The notes beneath the pieces were generated by a model. It saw nothing but the letters and a program-made list of their open reading frames with translations, had not been told where the DNA came from and searched no databases. From Mycolicibacterium porcinum (GTDB lineage Bacteria > Actinomycetota > Actinomycetes > Mycobacteriales > Mycobacteriaceae), in contig MSTD01000034.1 of the NCBI GenBank assembly GCA_001942045.1, forward strand, positions 8,672-67,606: a stretch of 58,935 nt of DNA, read 5' to 3'. Numbering within the stretch: the first letter of the stretch is position 1; each line of letters starts with the position of its first letter. The position numbers and the translations under genes were made by a program. This document shows positions 28,094 to 39,947 of this stretch, one piece after another.

Positions 28094-28842
28094 GACGCCG
28101 CCAGGGAATTGCTTTCCCGCAGGGATTTGGGTGCGGAGCCGGCCCTGATGCGCGGCCGTGCGTCGTGGCCGTCCACCGCCAGCAGCGCGTCGATATGGCT
28201 CGTCTCGTCCTGCTCTGTCCCGAGTGTGAGTTCGACGGCCGTCTTGGCCTGGAACAGGGCGATCATCGCGTGTTGCTGACGTTCGGCGCCGAAGGCGTTG
28301 AGGGCGACCGTGAGTTTCTTGTCGACGTATTCGAACGAACGCTGCAGTTCCGGTGTCGTGGCTCCCGGGCGTTCCACGTGTGGCACGGACTGAACGCCGA
28401 GTCCGCTGTACCAACGGTGGGCGAGCGCGCCGAGGGCGAACGAGCACACTGGCACCACCACGACGATGCAGGCCAGTCCGAGGGAGTTCGGCAGCGCGAT
28501 GGCGCCGACGACGCCCAGGAGCATGGTCACGCCGACCACGGTCGCCAGGCGTATGGCCGGGGGCACTGCCGCGATCGCGCCGGACAGCTGCCGCAAGGCC
28601 TGGGCGCCTGATCGAGCGATGTCGGCGACGAACGTGATCGCGGCCGCGCAGGCATCACGGGCGATGCGTCCCACCTCGTCGGCTTGCTTGCGTGTTACCG
28701 CGGGCTTGGGCATCGACCACACCCGCTGCGGCTCGGGCTGCGGGCCGGCCATCGGTTGCGGTTCACCCTGCGCCTCGTCAGCTTCCGGTCCGGCAGTCGT
28801 GGGTTCCGAACCGCCATTTGTCACATTCGCATCAACAGCCAC
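28090..28842 (-). CDS. Unknown membrane protein, first gene of two-gene operon
   Basis: About 250 aa from GTG 28842. A Pro/Gln/Glu-rich disordered N-terminus (~60 residues), then two adjacent membrane spans (IRLATVVGVTMLLGVVGAIA and LACIVVVVPVCSFALGALAH) and a C-terminal helical domain with FEYVDKKLTVALNAFG and AMIALFQAKTAVELTLGTEQ. No family recognised. The start is uncertain because no strong ribosome site is present; the much longer frame to 29196 is antisense-like sequence. Confidence 0.5.
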   Translation of the reverse strand: MAVDANVTNGGSEPTTAGPEADEAQGEPQPMAGPQPEPQRVWSMPKPAVTRKQADEVGRIARDACAAAITFVADIARSGAQALRQLSGAIAAVPPAIRLATVVGVTMLLGVVGAIALPNSLGLACIVVVVPVCSFALGALAHRWYSGLGVQSVPHVERPGATTPELQRSFEYVDKKLTVALNAFGAERQQHAMIALFQAKTAVELTLGTEQDETSHIDALLAVDGHDARPRIRAGSAPKSLRESNSLAAS

Positions 28843-28919
28843 ATCTGCATCATCGCGCCGTGGCTCTAGTTGGCGGCGCTGGCGCGCCGAAGTTCGGCAA
28901 ATCCAGGCTGAGTCCTGAA

Positions 28920-29540
28920 CTACGTCAGGTACGTTTCGTGCCCGGTCGGGAATCCGCCACCGTTGGTGGCGATGTGCACGTGGTCGTAGTGGTTGGCGGT
29001 GATGCCGCCGCGGTCCGACATCATGCGCGGAGCCTTGCCGCGGGAGTAGATCTGCTGCCGGAAGATCACGTGGTTCACGCCGAACCGATCGGCGTTGTCC
29101 AGGACGTAGGCGACGATCTTGTCTCCGAGGGCTTTGCCTTCCGGCGTGCCGTAGTTCGGGATCATCACGTCGATCGCCAACCCGTTCGGGTGCCACTTCA
29201 TGGAATCGGCGCGGACCCCGCCGATGTCCAGAATTTGGGGGAACCGCGCACTGACCGCGCGAGCGGCCAGGATGGTTTCGACTTGCAGGCCCTTCTCCGA
29301 GGCCCGGCCTACGGGCAGCGGGAACCTCATGTTCCGGCGCACGGCCCGCTCGGCGGGTACGGCCGGTGCGGCTGGAGCAGCCGCGGGCTGTACGGCGGCA
29401 GCCGGCACGACCTCGGCGTCGCCCTGAGTGGCCGGCCCGGCGTCTGCGCCGACGGCGATGAGTGCGGCGGCAGGCGCGACGACCGCAGCCATGGCTGCAG
29501 ACCGGCGGCGCCGATCCTTTTTCAATCGGTGTCTACCCAC
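28920..29540 (-). CDS. Secreted ARB_07466/VldE-like protein (M15-like metal motif), copy 1
   Basis: 206 aa. Basic N-terminus then signal/anchor (AMAAVVAPAAALIAVGADAG) and an Ala/Pro-rich linker to residue ~70. Catalytic-like domain: KWHPNGLAIDVMIPN and HYDHVHIAT supply an H...D...H-x-H arrangement as in M15/VanX-type zinc peptidases. Probable cell-wall-associated enzyme; activity unproven. A paralogue lies at 37585-38226 on the same strand. GTG 29540 start. Confidence 0.75.
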   Translation of the reverse strand: MGRHRLKKDRRRRSAAMAAVVAPAAALIAVGADAGPATQGDAEVVPAAAVQPAAAPAAPAVPAERAVRRNMRFPLPVGRASEKGLQVETILAARAVSARFPQILDIGGVRADSMKWHPNGLAIDVMIPNYGTPEGKALGDKIVAYVLDNADRFGVNHVIFRQQIYSRGKAPRMMSDRGGITANHYDHVHIATNGGGFPTGHETYLT

Positions 29541-29910
29541 GAGGACCGGACCCTACCGGCGCTGTGGAGCATCCCCGGAATCGCGAAGTTGTCTGATGCT
29601 GTCGATGGCAACCAACACGGCCGCTAGGCGTCAACCGCGACTTGACGCGGCCGCGGCCGGGGGAACGTGAGATGAACGATCGGTGAATCCGGTCGAATGA
29701 GCAGGTCAGAAATCATCGCACACCGTGCCTCGGCCCGCGGTTGCAGGGGCGTCCGTGGCCGGTCTGATCGGGTGCGATAGGGGTGACCTGTGCCCGCCGG
29801 GGCAAAATTTATGGCCTTTACCACATCTGTCGGTCAACACTGCCTACGGGGCGGTTGACGACGGCGTAATTTGAGCGAATCTGGCCCGTCGAAACGGGGA
29901 AGGTGACCCC
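29541..29910. other. 370-base intergenic region, divergent promoters
   Basis: Separates the leftward VldE-like gene from the rightward amine oxidase. No ORF or RNA supported. GGAAGG at about 29897-29903 is the amine oxidase ribosome site. An AT-rich stretch at 29803-29825 may be promoter DNA. Confidence 0.55.
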
Positions 29911-31275
29911 ATGGCAGATGTCGACTGTTGCGTGGTCGGTGCTGGGTTCGCGGGCTTGACCGCGGCCTTGCGGCTCAAGCAGGCGGGCCGCTCCGTGGCC
30001 CTGCTCGAGGCCCGGGACCGGGTCGGTGGCCGCACCTTCACCGAGGTGCTCGGCGACGGAACATGGATCGATCGCGGCGGGGCCTGGATCGGGCCGGGGC
30101 AGGACCGCATCAAAGCCCTGATGGCCGAGTTCGGCGTCGAGGAATACAAGGAGTACGTCGACGGCGACGCCATGATGGTCCTCGACGGCAAGCAGCACCG
30201 CTATTCCGGAACCATTCCCTGGGCGATGAGCCCGTGGGCCATCGCCAATCTCGGGGCTGGGTTGCTCGAGGTGGAACTCATGTGCCGAACCATTCCGTTC
30301 GAGGCGCCCTGGGAGGCGAAGAAGGCGGTGGAGTGGGACCGGATCAGCTTGGGGGAGTGGATCAATCGGCACATGCGCTCGAAGCAGGCGCGCGAGATGC
30401 TGGACATGGCCCTCGCCGGCATCTACACGTCGGCGGGGTCGGAAGTGTCGTTGTTGTGGGCCCTGCATCAGATGGGATCGGGCGGCGGTCCGGTCTTCGT
30501 CATCTCCAATCGGGGCGGCGCCCAGGATGCACGAGTCGTCGGCGGTATGGGTGCCATCTACGGACCGATGGCCGCCGAACTGGATGGCGCACTGCATCTT
30601 TCGCAACCGGTGCACCTCATCGCACAGGACGACGACGGTGTGACGGTCCATGCCCCGGGCCTGACGGTGCGCGCGCGGCAGGCGATCGTCGCGGTCCCGT
30701 TGGCCGTGGCGCACCAGATCGTCTATGAGCCGATGCTTCCCGTGGATCGCATGTTTCTCCATCAACGGATGCCCAGCGGCGCCGTCTTCAAGATATCGAT
30801 CGTCTACGACACGGCGTTCTGGCGAGAAGACGGTCTGTGCGGACAGTCCGCGGCTCCCGGCAGCCCCGCGACGTTGACCATCGACGCCTGCACCGACACC
30901 GGCACACCGGGCGTCATGTGCGTCATCACCGAGGGGCCGGCGGCACGTCGGCTCGGTCTCCTCGACGCCGCCGAACGGAAGGCCGTGGTGATCGGTGAGC
31001 TGATCGACCGGTTCGGCCCGAAGGCCGCCTCCCCGGCGAGCTATCACGAGCAGAACTGGACGGTAGAGCGGTATTCGGGTGGCGGGATGATCAGTCACGC
31101 CCCGCCCGGCGTGCTCACCGAGTTCGGGCCCGCACTGCGGGCCCCGTGCGGGCGAATTCACTGGGCGGGCACAGAGAGTTCGGCCATCATGTGCGGCTGG
31201 ATCGACGGCGCGGTTCGGTCAGGGGAGCGCGCTGCCGCCGAGGTGATGGCCGCCGAGAGCGTCGTGGCCGCGTAA
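29911..31275 (+). CDS. Flavin-containing monoamine oxidase
   Basis: 454 aa. FAD-binding GxGxxG (VVGAGFAGLTAALRL, then E in LLEARDRVGGRTFT) and the C-terminal FAD motif (GRIHWAGTESSAIMCGWIDGAVRSGERAA) are those of the MAO/amine oxidase family. No signal peptide. Family oxidises primary or secondary amines to aldehydes with release of H2O2; here substrate is unknown. It lies 104 nt ahead of glnX-glnH-pknG, which monitors amino-acid supply, and may share regulation. Confidence 0.87.
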   Translation: MADVDCCVVGAGFAGLTAALRLKQAGRSVALLEARDRVGGRTFTEVLGDGTWIDRGGAWIGPGQDRIKALMAEFGVEEYKEYVDGDAMMVLDGKQHRYSGTIPWAMSPWAIANLGAGLLEVELMCRTIPFEAPWEAKKAVEWDRISLGEWINRHMRSKQAREMLDMALAGIYTSAGSEVSLLWALHQMGSGGGPVFVISNRGGAQDARVVGGMGAIYGPMAAELDGALHLSQPVHLIAQDDDGVTVHAPGLTVRARQAIVAVPLAVAHQIVYEPMLPVDRMFLHQRMPSGAVFKISIVYDTAFWREDGLCGQSAAPGSPATLTIDACTDTGTPGVMCVITEGPAARRLGLLDAAERKAVVIGELIDRFGPKAASPASYHEQNWTVERYSGGGMISHAPPGVLTEFGPALRAPCGRIHWAGTESSAIMCGWIDGAVRSGERAAAEVMAAESVVAA

Positions 31276-31379
31276 TAACGCCCACGGGGCGCGGTGCTGG
31301 GGGCTACCGTGCAATTCGTCGGCGTTCGATCGAGTCCGGTTTCGCTGGACCGGGCCACCCTGCGGCGAGGTGATGTCGA

Positions 31380-32686
31380 GTGCACAGCGGTGAGTCGGAG
31401 GGTCGTGACACCCTCACACTCGACGAGTCCGTGCTGGTCGATGCCGACGAACAGGACCGTCCGGTCGTCGACTTCCTGCGAGCCACCCCCGGTCGGATAG
31501 CGATGATGGCCGTCGTCCTCATCGCGGCGGTGCTCACCGTGGGAGTGACGTCGTCGGTGACCGCCGCCGATCGCCAACGTGAGCTCGAGACGCTTCGATT
31601 GCACACCGAACCGTTGGCCGATGCGGCGCAACGCATCTACAGTGCCCTGTCATCTGCCAACACGACCGCGGCCACCGCGTTTCTCGCCGGCGGCGTCGAA
31701 CCACGCGATGTCCGCGATCGCTACGACGCGGCCGTCGGAGAGGCGTCAGCCGGCCTGGTTACCGCGGCAAATGGGGTATCGCCCAACGACATCCACTCGC
31801 TGACGTTGCTCACCGACCTGTCCAATCAGCTGGCGGTCTACACCGGCGTGATGGGCACCGCTCGTGCGGCCAACCGCGACGGCCGACCGATCGGCGTCGC
31901 ATACCTCAGCGAATCGTCAACGCTGCTACAGGACTCCATGCTCCCGGACGCCGAGCGGCTGTACCGGACGCAGGCCCATGCCGTCACGGCCGCGGGACGA
32001 TCGGCGGCCGCGCCGCCCGCGCTGGTCGGGGGAGCCGCGCTGGTGGTCGGGCTGTTGGTGATCGCGCAGGTGTACCTCGCCAGGCGCAGTCATCGTCGCC
32101 TCAACCCCGGCCTGGTGCTGGCCTCGGTGTTGATGGCGGCTCTCGCGGTGTGGCTGACGGTGGCCGGACTGGTTGTGCTGCACGCGGTCAACGGGGCACG
32201 CACAGAGGGCGGCGAACCGCTGGAATCGGCGGTGACGGCCCGGATCTTGGTCCAGCAGGCGCGCGCCGACGAAATCCTCGGGCTGCTCAAACGTGGCTCT
32301 GACCCGTTCTCCGACATCCGATTCGAGGAGCGGACCACGCAGGTCGGGCGGATTCTCGACGCGCACACGGTCGCCGGGCCGCAGGACGCGCTGCGTGGTT
32401 GGCGAGCCGCTCATGCCGAGATTCGCGGCAAGCTCGGCGCTGGTGACTATCCCGGTGCCGTGGCGATCGCGCGAGACGACGGGCAGCGCGGGTCGACGGC
32501 ACAGTTCGCCCGGTTGGATCAGAGGTTGGGGGACGACATCGCACGACTGCGTGATCGGCAGAGCGACGGGATCACCCGTGCGTACACGGCGTTGAACGCA
32601 CTACCCGCCGGTGCGGCGGCCATCAGTGTGCTGGCCGCGCTCGCCGTTGCCGCGGGTGTCGCGCCGAGGCTGAGCGAGTACCACTG

Positions 32687-32687
<1 letters not shown>
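31380..32687 (+). CDS. glnX: GlnX, transmembrane sensor of the GlnH-GlnX-PknG pathway
   Basis: 435 aa, GTG start with GAGG upstream. A membrane span at about residues 38-60, an extracytosolic helical domain, then two more spans (ALVVGLLVIAQVYLA, LMAALAVWLTVAGLVVLH), a second helical sensor domain and a final span (LPAGAAAISVLAALAVAAGV). In M. tuberculosis GlnX binds GlnH and passes the amino-acid signal to PknG. The glnX-glnH-pknG order is exactly that arrangement, so assignment is firm even though sequence is divergent. Confidence 0.88.
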
Positions 32688-35621
<2,934 letters not shown>

Positions 35622-35641
35622 GACCGTACCCGGCGCCGGGG

Positions 35642-36280
35642 CTAGTCGCTTGATCGCGTGACGCCGCGCACCACGGCGACGCAGAGGTCGGCGCACTCCG
35701 CGGCGAGTTCTTCGGGGCTCTCGGTCGGATCCGCCAGCCAGGCTTCGATGATCTGGTTCACCCCACCGACCATGAACTGTGCGCCACGGCGCAAGTCGGC
35801 GGGGCTCGGTGTCGCGGAAGGTAGAACGTCCGGCGCGTGCTGGACGATCAGGCCGGTGATCATGTCCAGGATGTGGGTGCGGTGTTCCGCCAGTCCGGGA
35901 ACACTGCTCACGTCGCCGGTGGCGATGCGGTGGATGTGCGGGTCGGCCGCGATGATGTCGAGAAACGCCGTGAGCGCAGACCGCAGTTTGTCGGTCAGGG
36001 AGCCAGGGTGGCCGACGCCGGCGTTCACCAGTGCGGTGAGCAGCTGGTCCCGTACATCATCGGAAATGGCGAACAGCAACGCGTCGCGACTCTCGAACTG
36101 CTCGTAGAAGTAGCGCGACGTCAGCCCGGCGGCAGTGCAGACGGCGCGCACGGTCACCTCGGTGATCCCGGATTCGCCCCAGATCTGTCGTCCGGCGGCG
36201 AGTAGCTTGCTCCGTCGTTCCGTTCGGCGGTCGGCCGCACTGACGCCGCCGTAGCCGCGCACCACTTGCACGCGCTTCAT
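35642..36280 (-). CDS. TetR-family regulator
   Basis: 212 aa from ATG 36280 (ATG 36292 also possible). Typical N-terminal helix-turn-helix (AAGRQIWGESGITEVTVRAVCTAAGLTSRYFYEQFES) and an all-helical ligand domain with the ADLRRGAQFMVGGVNQIIEAWLADP signature. Divergent from the MpaB-like gene; a perfect 9-bp-arm palindrome lies in between, so it likely represses both. Ligand unknown. Confidence 0.88.
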   Translation of the reverse strand: MKRVQVVRGYGGVSAADRRTERRSKLLAAGRQIWGESGITEVTVRAVCTAAGLTSRYFYEQFESRDALLFAISDDVRDQLLTALVNAGVGHPGSLTDKLRSALTAFLDIIAADPHIHRIATGDVSSVPGLAEHRTHILDMITGLIVQHAPDVLPSATPSPADLRRGAQFMVGGVNQIIEAWLADPTESPEELAAECADLCVAVVRGVTRSSD

Positions 36281-36308
36281 TGACAGCACCATACCCGGCG
36301 CCTACATT

Positions 36309-36328
36309 TTGACTACAGATGTAGTCAA
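36309..36328. promoter_or_regulatory. Perfect TetR-type operator palindrome
   Basis: TTGACTACA-GA-TGTAGTCAA: 9-bp arms with 2-bp centre, in the 79 bases between the tetR start and the TTG start of the MpaB-like gene. Confidence 0.75.
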
Positions 36329-36359
36329 TCATTGGCCCGTTCCGTCCAGGAGGTCACCG

Positions 36360-37574
36360 TTGAACATCCCGGCTCGCCATCCCGAGCGGCCAGTCGCCGT
36401 TCCCGGTGCCATGCATACGTTCGCCATGCTGCTGGGTGTTCGCAAACCCGATGCGCTGCAGTGGCGCCGGCTCGGCGAGCGGCTGACCGTCGGGGACGAG
36501 CCGATGGACCGGCTGGTCGAGTGGATGTCCTCAGCGGGGATGACACAGATGCGTCCGCTGTTCGAAAAGGCGGTGGCCGAAGGCATCGACAACGTGCCGG
36601 ACGCCCCGGAACCGTTGCGCGAGTTCTTCATCGGAGTGGAGACGACTCCGGCGTGGGTGGACCGAGACAAGCTGCGCAAGGCGCAGCGTGCGCTGCAGCG
36701 GGGTGGGTCCGACGGCATGTCGATCGCACGCGACGTGTCCCTGCTCGGCGGTTATCAGTTCTCGGGATTCAACAAGACGCTGCTGCGCACGGGGGCCCTG
36801 GAGAAGGGCTCCAACAGGCGCTTCGCCGAGACCATGCAGTGGGCAATGGACGTGATCGCTGACGGCGGTCTCGACCCTTTGGGCGTCGGGTACCGGTCCA
36901 CCCTGCATGTCCGGCTGATCCATGCCTTCGTGCGTCGGCATGTTGCGGAGATGCCGGACTGGCGGGCCGATCAATGGGGCCTCCCCGTCAATCAGACCGA
37001 TATGGCTGCGACCCTGGTCGGCGCACTCGTCGCGCCTCCGATCGCCTCGCTCGCGATGGGAATCCTTCCTGCGCCAGGCGAACTCGACGCCATCGCACAT
37101 CTGACCCGCTATGTCGGCTGGCTGATCGGCGTCGAAGACGAATGGTTGCCTCGGAGCTTCCGGGACAGCGTCCGCGTGCTCTACCACACGTCCACCGCGC
37201 TCGCGGTTCCCGACGAGACGACGCAGCAGCTGTCGGTACCGATGGCCGCGGACCCGCTGACCTGGCACTATCGCGGCATCCGGGGTCTGCGTCGCCGCCT
37301 GGCGTGGGCGCAACATCTGTCGATCACCAGCGCGTTCCTCGGACCGAGCGCGATGCGCGTCCTGGGCCTGCCGGCCTACATGCCGCCGTGGTACCCGCTC
37401 GTCAAGATGCCGGTCAACCTGATCCGCAGTGCGGTGGCAATCACATCTCCAGGCGGGATGGAACGTGCCGTCGGCCGCGGGCGACGTGAGCAGCAAGCCT
37501 TGCTGCGCACCATCATCGGCGACAGCCGAGCCACCGTCGGAGAATCCGCAGTGCAGGTCAGTAGCGCGGCGTAG
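36360..37574 (+). CDS. MpaB/rubber-oxygenase family (DUF2236) protein
   Basis: 404 aa. TTG start at 36360 with AGGAGG at 36348-36353, 6 nt before; a longer frame from 36309 would begin inside the operator, so it is not used. The family segment STLHVRLIHAFVRRHV (about residues 181-196, H188) matches the heme-ligand helix of latex-clearing protein-type oxygenases. Mostly helical, no signal peptide. Reaction unknown; probably a b-type heme oxygenase. Regulated by the divergent TetR. Confidence 0.8.
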   Translation: MNIPARHPERPVAVPGAMHTFAMLLGVRKPDALQWRRLGERLTVGDEPMDRLVEWMSSAGMTQMRPLFEKAVAEGIDNVPDAPEPLREFFIGVETTPAWVDRDKLRKAQRALQRGGSDGMSIARDVSLLGGYQFSGFNKTLLRTGALEKGSNRRFAETMQWAMDVIADGGLDPLGVGYRSTLHVRLIHAFVRRHVAEMPDWRADQWGLPVNQTDMAATLVGALVAPPIASLAMGILPAPGELDAIAHLTRYVGWLIGVEDEWLPRSFRDSVRVLYHTSTALAVPDETTQQLSVPMAADPLTWHYRGIRGLRRRLAWAQHLSITSAFLGPSAMRVLGLPAYMPPWYPLVKMPVNLIRSAVAITSPGGMERAVGRGRREQQALLRTIIGDSRATVGESAVQVSSAA

Positions 37575-37584
37575 GAGCTGCGAC

Positions 37585-38226
37585 CTACTTCGACATCGAG
37601 CCGAGGAAATACGTTTCGTGGCCCGTGGGGTAGCCGCCGCCATCGGTGGCGATGTGGACGTGGTCGAAGTGGTTGAGCGTCTCGTTCCCGTAATCAGCGG
37701 TCCAATGTGGCGCGCCGATCCCCGGATAGAGGCCCTGCCGCCAGATCACGTGCAGCACACCCCAGCGCTTGGCGTTGGCCAGAGCGAAACCGGCGATCTG
37801 GTTACCGAGTTCGATGCCTTCTTTGGAGTGGTAGTTCGGGATCATCACGTCGATCGCCAGACCGTTCGGATGCCATTTCAGCGCGTCCTGCCGGTATCCG
37901 CCGATGGTGGTGATCTCGGGGAACATCACCGCGATGGCGCGGGCCACCCAGATGGTCTTGACCTGCAAGCCGCCCTCTGGCGCCGGGCCCTTCGGTAGGG
38001 AGAACTGGAAGTCGCGGGCCACGACGGGCGCGCTCGCCGCGACCAGCTCGGCTTGAGCGGGTATCGGTGTCGGCGGTTGCTGGCTGGTGGGCGCCGCGGA
38101 TTCGGGGAGGTCGGCGGAAAGTTTCGGCTCGGTGTTCTGCACGTAGACCATGCCGGCGGCAACCGTGACCGAGGCCGCGAGCGCCAGCAACCGGCCCCTG
38201 GTGCCGACCAACCGTCTTTTCCCCAC
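37585..38226 (-). CDS. Secreted ARB_07466/VldE-like protein (M15-like metal motif), copy 2
   Basis: 213 aa, ATG start. Signal/anchor (LLALAASVTVAAGMVYV) and Pro-rich linker; metal motifs KWHPNGLAIDVMIPNY and HFDHVHIATDGG. Paralogue of 28920-29540: both share the long PNGLAIDVMIPNY stretch and the PTGHETY ending. Convergent with the MpaB-like gene. Same uncertainty on activity as for copy 1. Confidence 0.78.
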   Translation of the reverse strand: MGKRRLVGTRGRLLALAASVTVAAGMVYVQNTEPKLSADLPESAAPTSQQPPTPIPAQAELVAASAPVVARDFQFSLPKGPAPEGGLQVKTIWVARAIAVMFPEITTIGGYRQDALKWHPNGLAIDVMIPNYHSKEGIELGNQIAGFALANAKRWGVLHVIWRQGLYPGIGAPHWTADYGNETLNHFDHVHIATDGGGYPTGHETYFLGSMSK

Positions 38227-38313
38227 GGCAGCAATTTACTGCGCTCGAAAGTCCGGCGGGACCGGAACCGCCTCCGGCAACCTCGTGTCTTTCTGCGGGG
38301 CGGCCGGAGTTGG

Positions 38314-38553
38314 CTAGATTCCGGTCGGCAGGCGGTGTGGGCAGGTTTCCGGGAACCGGCGGTGAAGGGCGTCGATCAGATGATGCGTCTGGTACAGATC
38401 GGCCCGCAGCTTGCTGACCTCGCGGCGATCACATGCTGATGATCGGCGCATGCGCCGCTCGGCCTTCTCCAGACGCACCGATACGTCTTCCACATGCCGC
38501 CACAACTCACCCAGCAGCGACTGAGCCTGTGCGGTGTCCGCGGAGTGATTCAC
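38314..38553 (-). CDS. Small unknown coiled-coil protein
   Basis: 79 aa, ATG start. Two amphipathic helices (LLGELWRHVEDVSVRLEKAERRM and EVSKLRADLYQTHHLIDALHRRF) suggest a helical hairpin or dimer; two Cys near the middle and end. No recognised family. Weak ribosome site; separated from its neighbours by ~85 bases each side. Confidence 0.45.
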   Translation of the reverse strand: MNHSADTAQAQSLLGELWRHVEDVSVRLEKAERRMRRSSACDRREVSKLRADLYQTHHLIDALHRRFPETCPHRLPTGI

Positions 38554-38637
38554 GTAACGGATCGTGCCATCTGTGTCTTCATTCCGCTCATCGTGCGATG
38601 GCTTGACTACCGGGTAGGTGCAGCGGATTCTGAAGCC

Positions 38638-38844
38638 ATGGTCAGAATCAGCGAAGAAATCATGATCGCCGAAGTTCTGATCCGCCTCGGGGCCGCTTAT
38701 CCGGAGTCACCCGCCGAGCAAATCGAGCGCTGCGTGCGCAACGCCCAGGAGCATTTCCAGTCCAGCCCCATTCGTGAGTTCGTGCCGCTGCTCGTGGAGA
38801 GGCGCGCGCGAGCGGAGCTCGCCAGGCCCACCGTCGCGGTGTAG
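38638..38844 (+). CDS. Three-helix bundle dimerisation domain protein
   Basis: 68 aa from ATG 38638. Helices ISEEIMIAEVLIRLGAAYPE, PAEQIERCVRNAQEHF and IREFVPLLVERRARAEL match the small 'three-helix bundle' domain that mycobacteria carry alone or fused to low-molecular-weight phosphatases and arsenate-type reductases. Here it stands alone. Role unknown. Confidence 0.65.
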   Translation: MVRISEEIMIAEVLIRLGAAYPESPAEQIERCVRNAQEHFQSSPIREFVPLLVERRARAELARPTVAV

Positions 38845-39004
38845 CGGCTTCACGCTTGCGGCGTGGCGCACGGATGATGCGCCTGAAGCCGTCGTTCCGC
38901 AATGACTCCGATCGTTCTGATTTGATCGGGCTGAGCCGAATCAGCGCAAACGTTTCAGCCAGCACATATCGGTAATTGACGGCTACGTTTCCCGCTGACC
39001 TGCG

Positions 39005-39033
39005 TTGACAGCTAATCAGCCCACTCCTAACCT
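39005..39033 (+). promoter_or_regulatory. Predicted SigA-type promoter of the mce operon
   Basis: TTGACA (39005-39010), 17-base spacer, TAACCT (39028-39033) fitting the mycobacterial -10 pattern TA-N-N-N-T. It is 150 bases ahead of the first gene. Confidence 0.6.
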
Positions 39034-39058
39034 CCCGCCCAAGCTAGGCGACGTTAGG
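39026..39058. promoter_or_regulatory. Inverted repeat over mce promoter -10 box
   Basis: CCTAAC (39026-39031) and GTTAGG (39053-39058), centre-to-centre 27 bases; the left arm overlaps the -10 box. Candidate repressor site. Confidence 0.35.
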
Positions 39059-39182
39059 AATCAATGTGGGATCCGCACAACAGTGCTCGTGCAGCGCGGC
39101 GACGACGCCGCTGCCGTCGCCACACGTCGACGTCCCACGGCGATCGGGGTAGGCCCGTGCCTCCCATCCCGGGCGGCCGGTC

Positions 39183-39947
39183 GTGACAGGGATCGCCTGG
39201 ACCAGGCCTGCTTTCGCCGTCGGTGATTTCGTCGTCCTCGCGGGCGAGACCTTCGCGGCCATGGTGCGACCGCCGTTCGCCTGGCGTGAACTGCTCGACC
39301 AGATCTGGTTCGTGGCGCGGGTGTCGATCGTGCCCACCGTGGTTCTGTCCATCCCGTACACGGTGCTGATCGTGTTCACCCTCAACATCGTTCTGCTCGA
39401 GGTCGGTGCCGGGGACCTGTCCGGTGCCGGTGCGGCTCTTGCCTCGGTCACTCAGGTCGGTCCGGTGGTGACGGCAATCGTGGTATCCGGTGCGGCAGCC
39501 ACCGCGATGTGTGCCGACCTGGGTGCGCGGACGATCCGCGAGGAGATCGACGCGATGAAGGTCATCGGCGTCAACCCGGTCCAGGCGCTGGTGGTGCCAC
39601 GCGTGATCGCCGCGACTTTCGTTGCGCTGATGTTGTATTCGGTGGTCGCCGTGGTCGGGCTCACCGGCAGCTACGTGTTCGTGGTGTACGTCCAGCACGT
39701 CACGCCCGGAGCCTTCGTCGCCGGACTCACCCTGCTGACCGGACTGCCGCAGGTCGTGGTGTCCCTGGTCAAGGCGCTGTTGTTCGGACTGTCGGCCGGT
39801 TTGATCGCCTGCTACAAGGGCTTGTCGGTGGGTGGCGGTCCGACGGCGGTCGGCAACGCGGTCAACGAGACCGTGGTGTTCGCCTTCATGGCGCTGTTCT
39901 TCATCAACATCCTGGCCACCGCGTTCGGCGTGAAGGTGGCGCCGTGA
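39183..39947 (+). CDS. YrbEA, MlaE-type ABC permease of the mce system
   Basis: 254 aa, GTG start. MlaE fold: five or so spans, with the conserved coupling loop REEIDAMKVIGVNPVQALVVPRV that contacts the MceG-type ATPase. Pairs with the next permease to form the inner-membrane part of the lipid importer. Overlaps yrbEB by GTGA. The ATPase itself (mceG/mkl) is not in the window. Confidence 0.9.
   Translation: MTGIAWTRPAFAVGDFVVLAGETFAAMVRPPFAWRELLDQIWFVARVSIVPTVVLSIPYTVLIVFTLNIVLLEVGAGDLSGAGAALASVTQVGPVVTAIVVSGAAATAMCADLGARTIREEIDAMKVIGVNPVQALVVPRVIAATFVALMLYSVVAVVGLTGSYVFVVYVQHVTPGAFVAGLTLLTGLPQVVVSLVKALLFGLSAGLIACYKGLSVGGGPTAVGNAVNETVVFAFMALFFINILATAFGVKVAP

Larger units (their letters stand above)
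38845..39182. other. 338-base upstream region of the mce operon
   Basis: No gene. Contains a near-consensus promoter (39005-39033) and an inverted repeat over its -10 box. No regulator gene is adjacent, unlike M. tuberculosis mce1 (mce1R) and mce3 (mce3R). Confidence 0.7.

Noticed and set aside
28090..29196. Extending the two-span membrane protein to 368 aa
   Set aside because: The first ~115 residues are antisense-like to the VldE-like gene and overlap it; natural start is near 28842.
29624..29824. 66-aa leftward ORF in the 370-base gap
   Set aside because: Low-complexity Arg/Pro composition, no ribosome site, no neighbours in operon.
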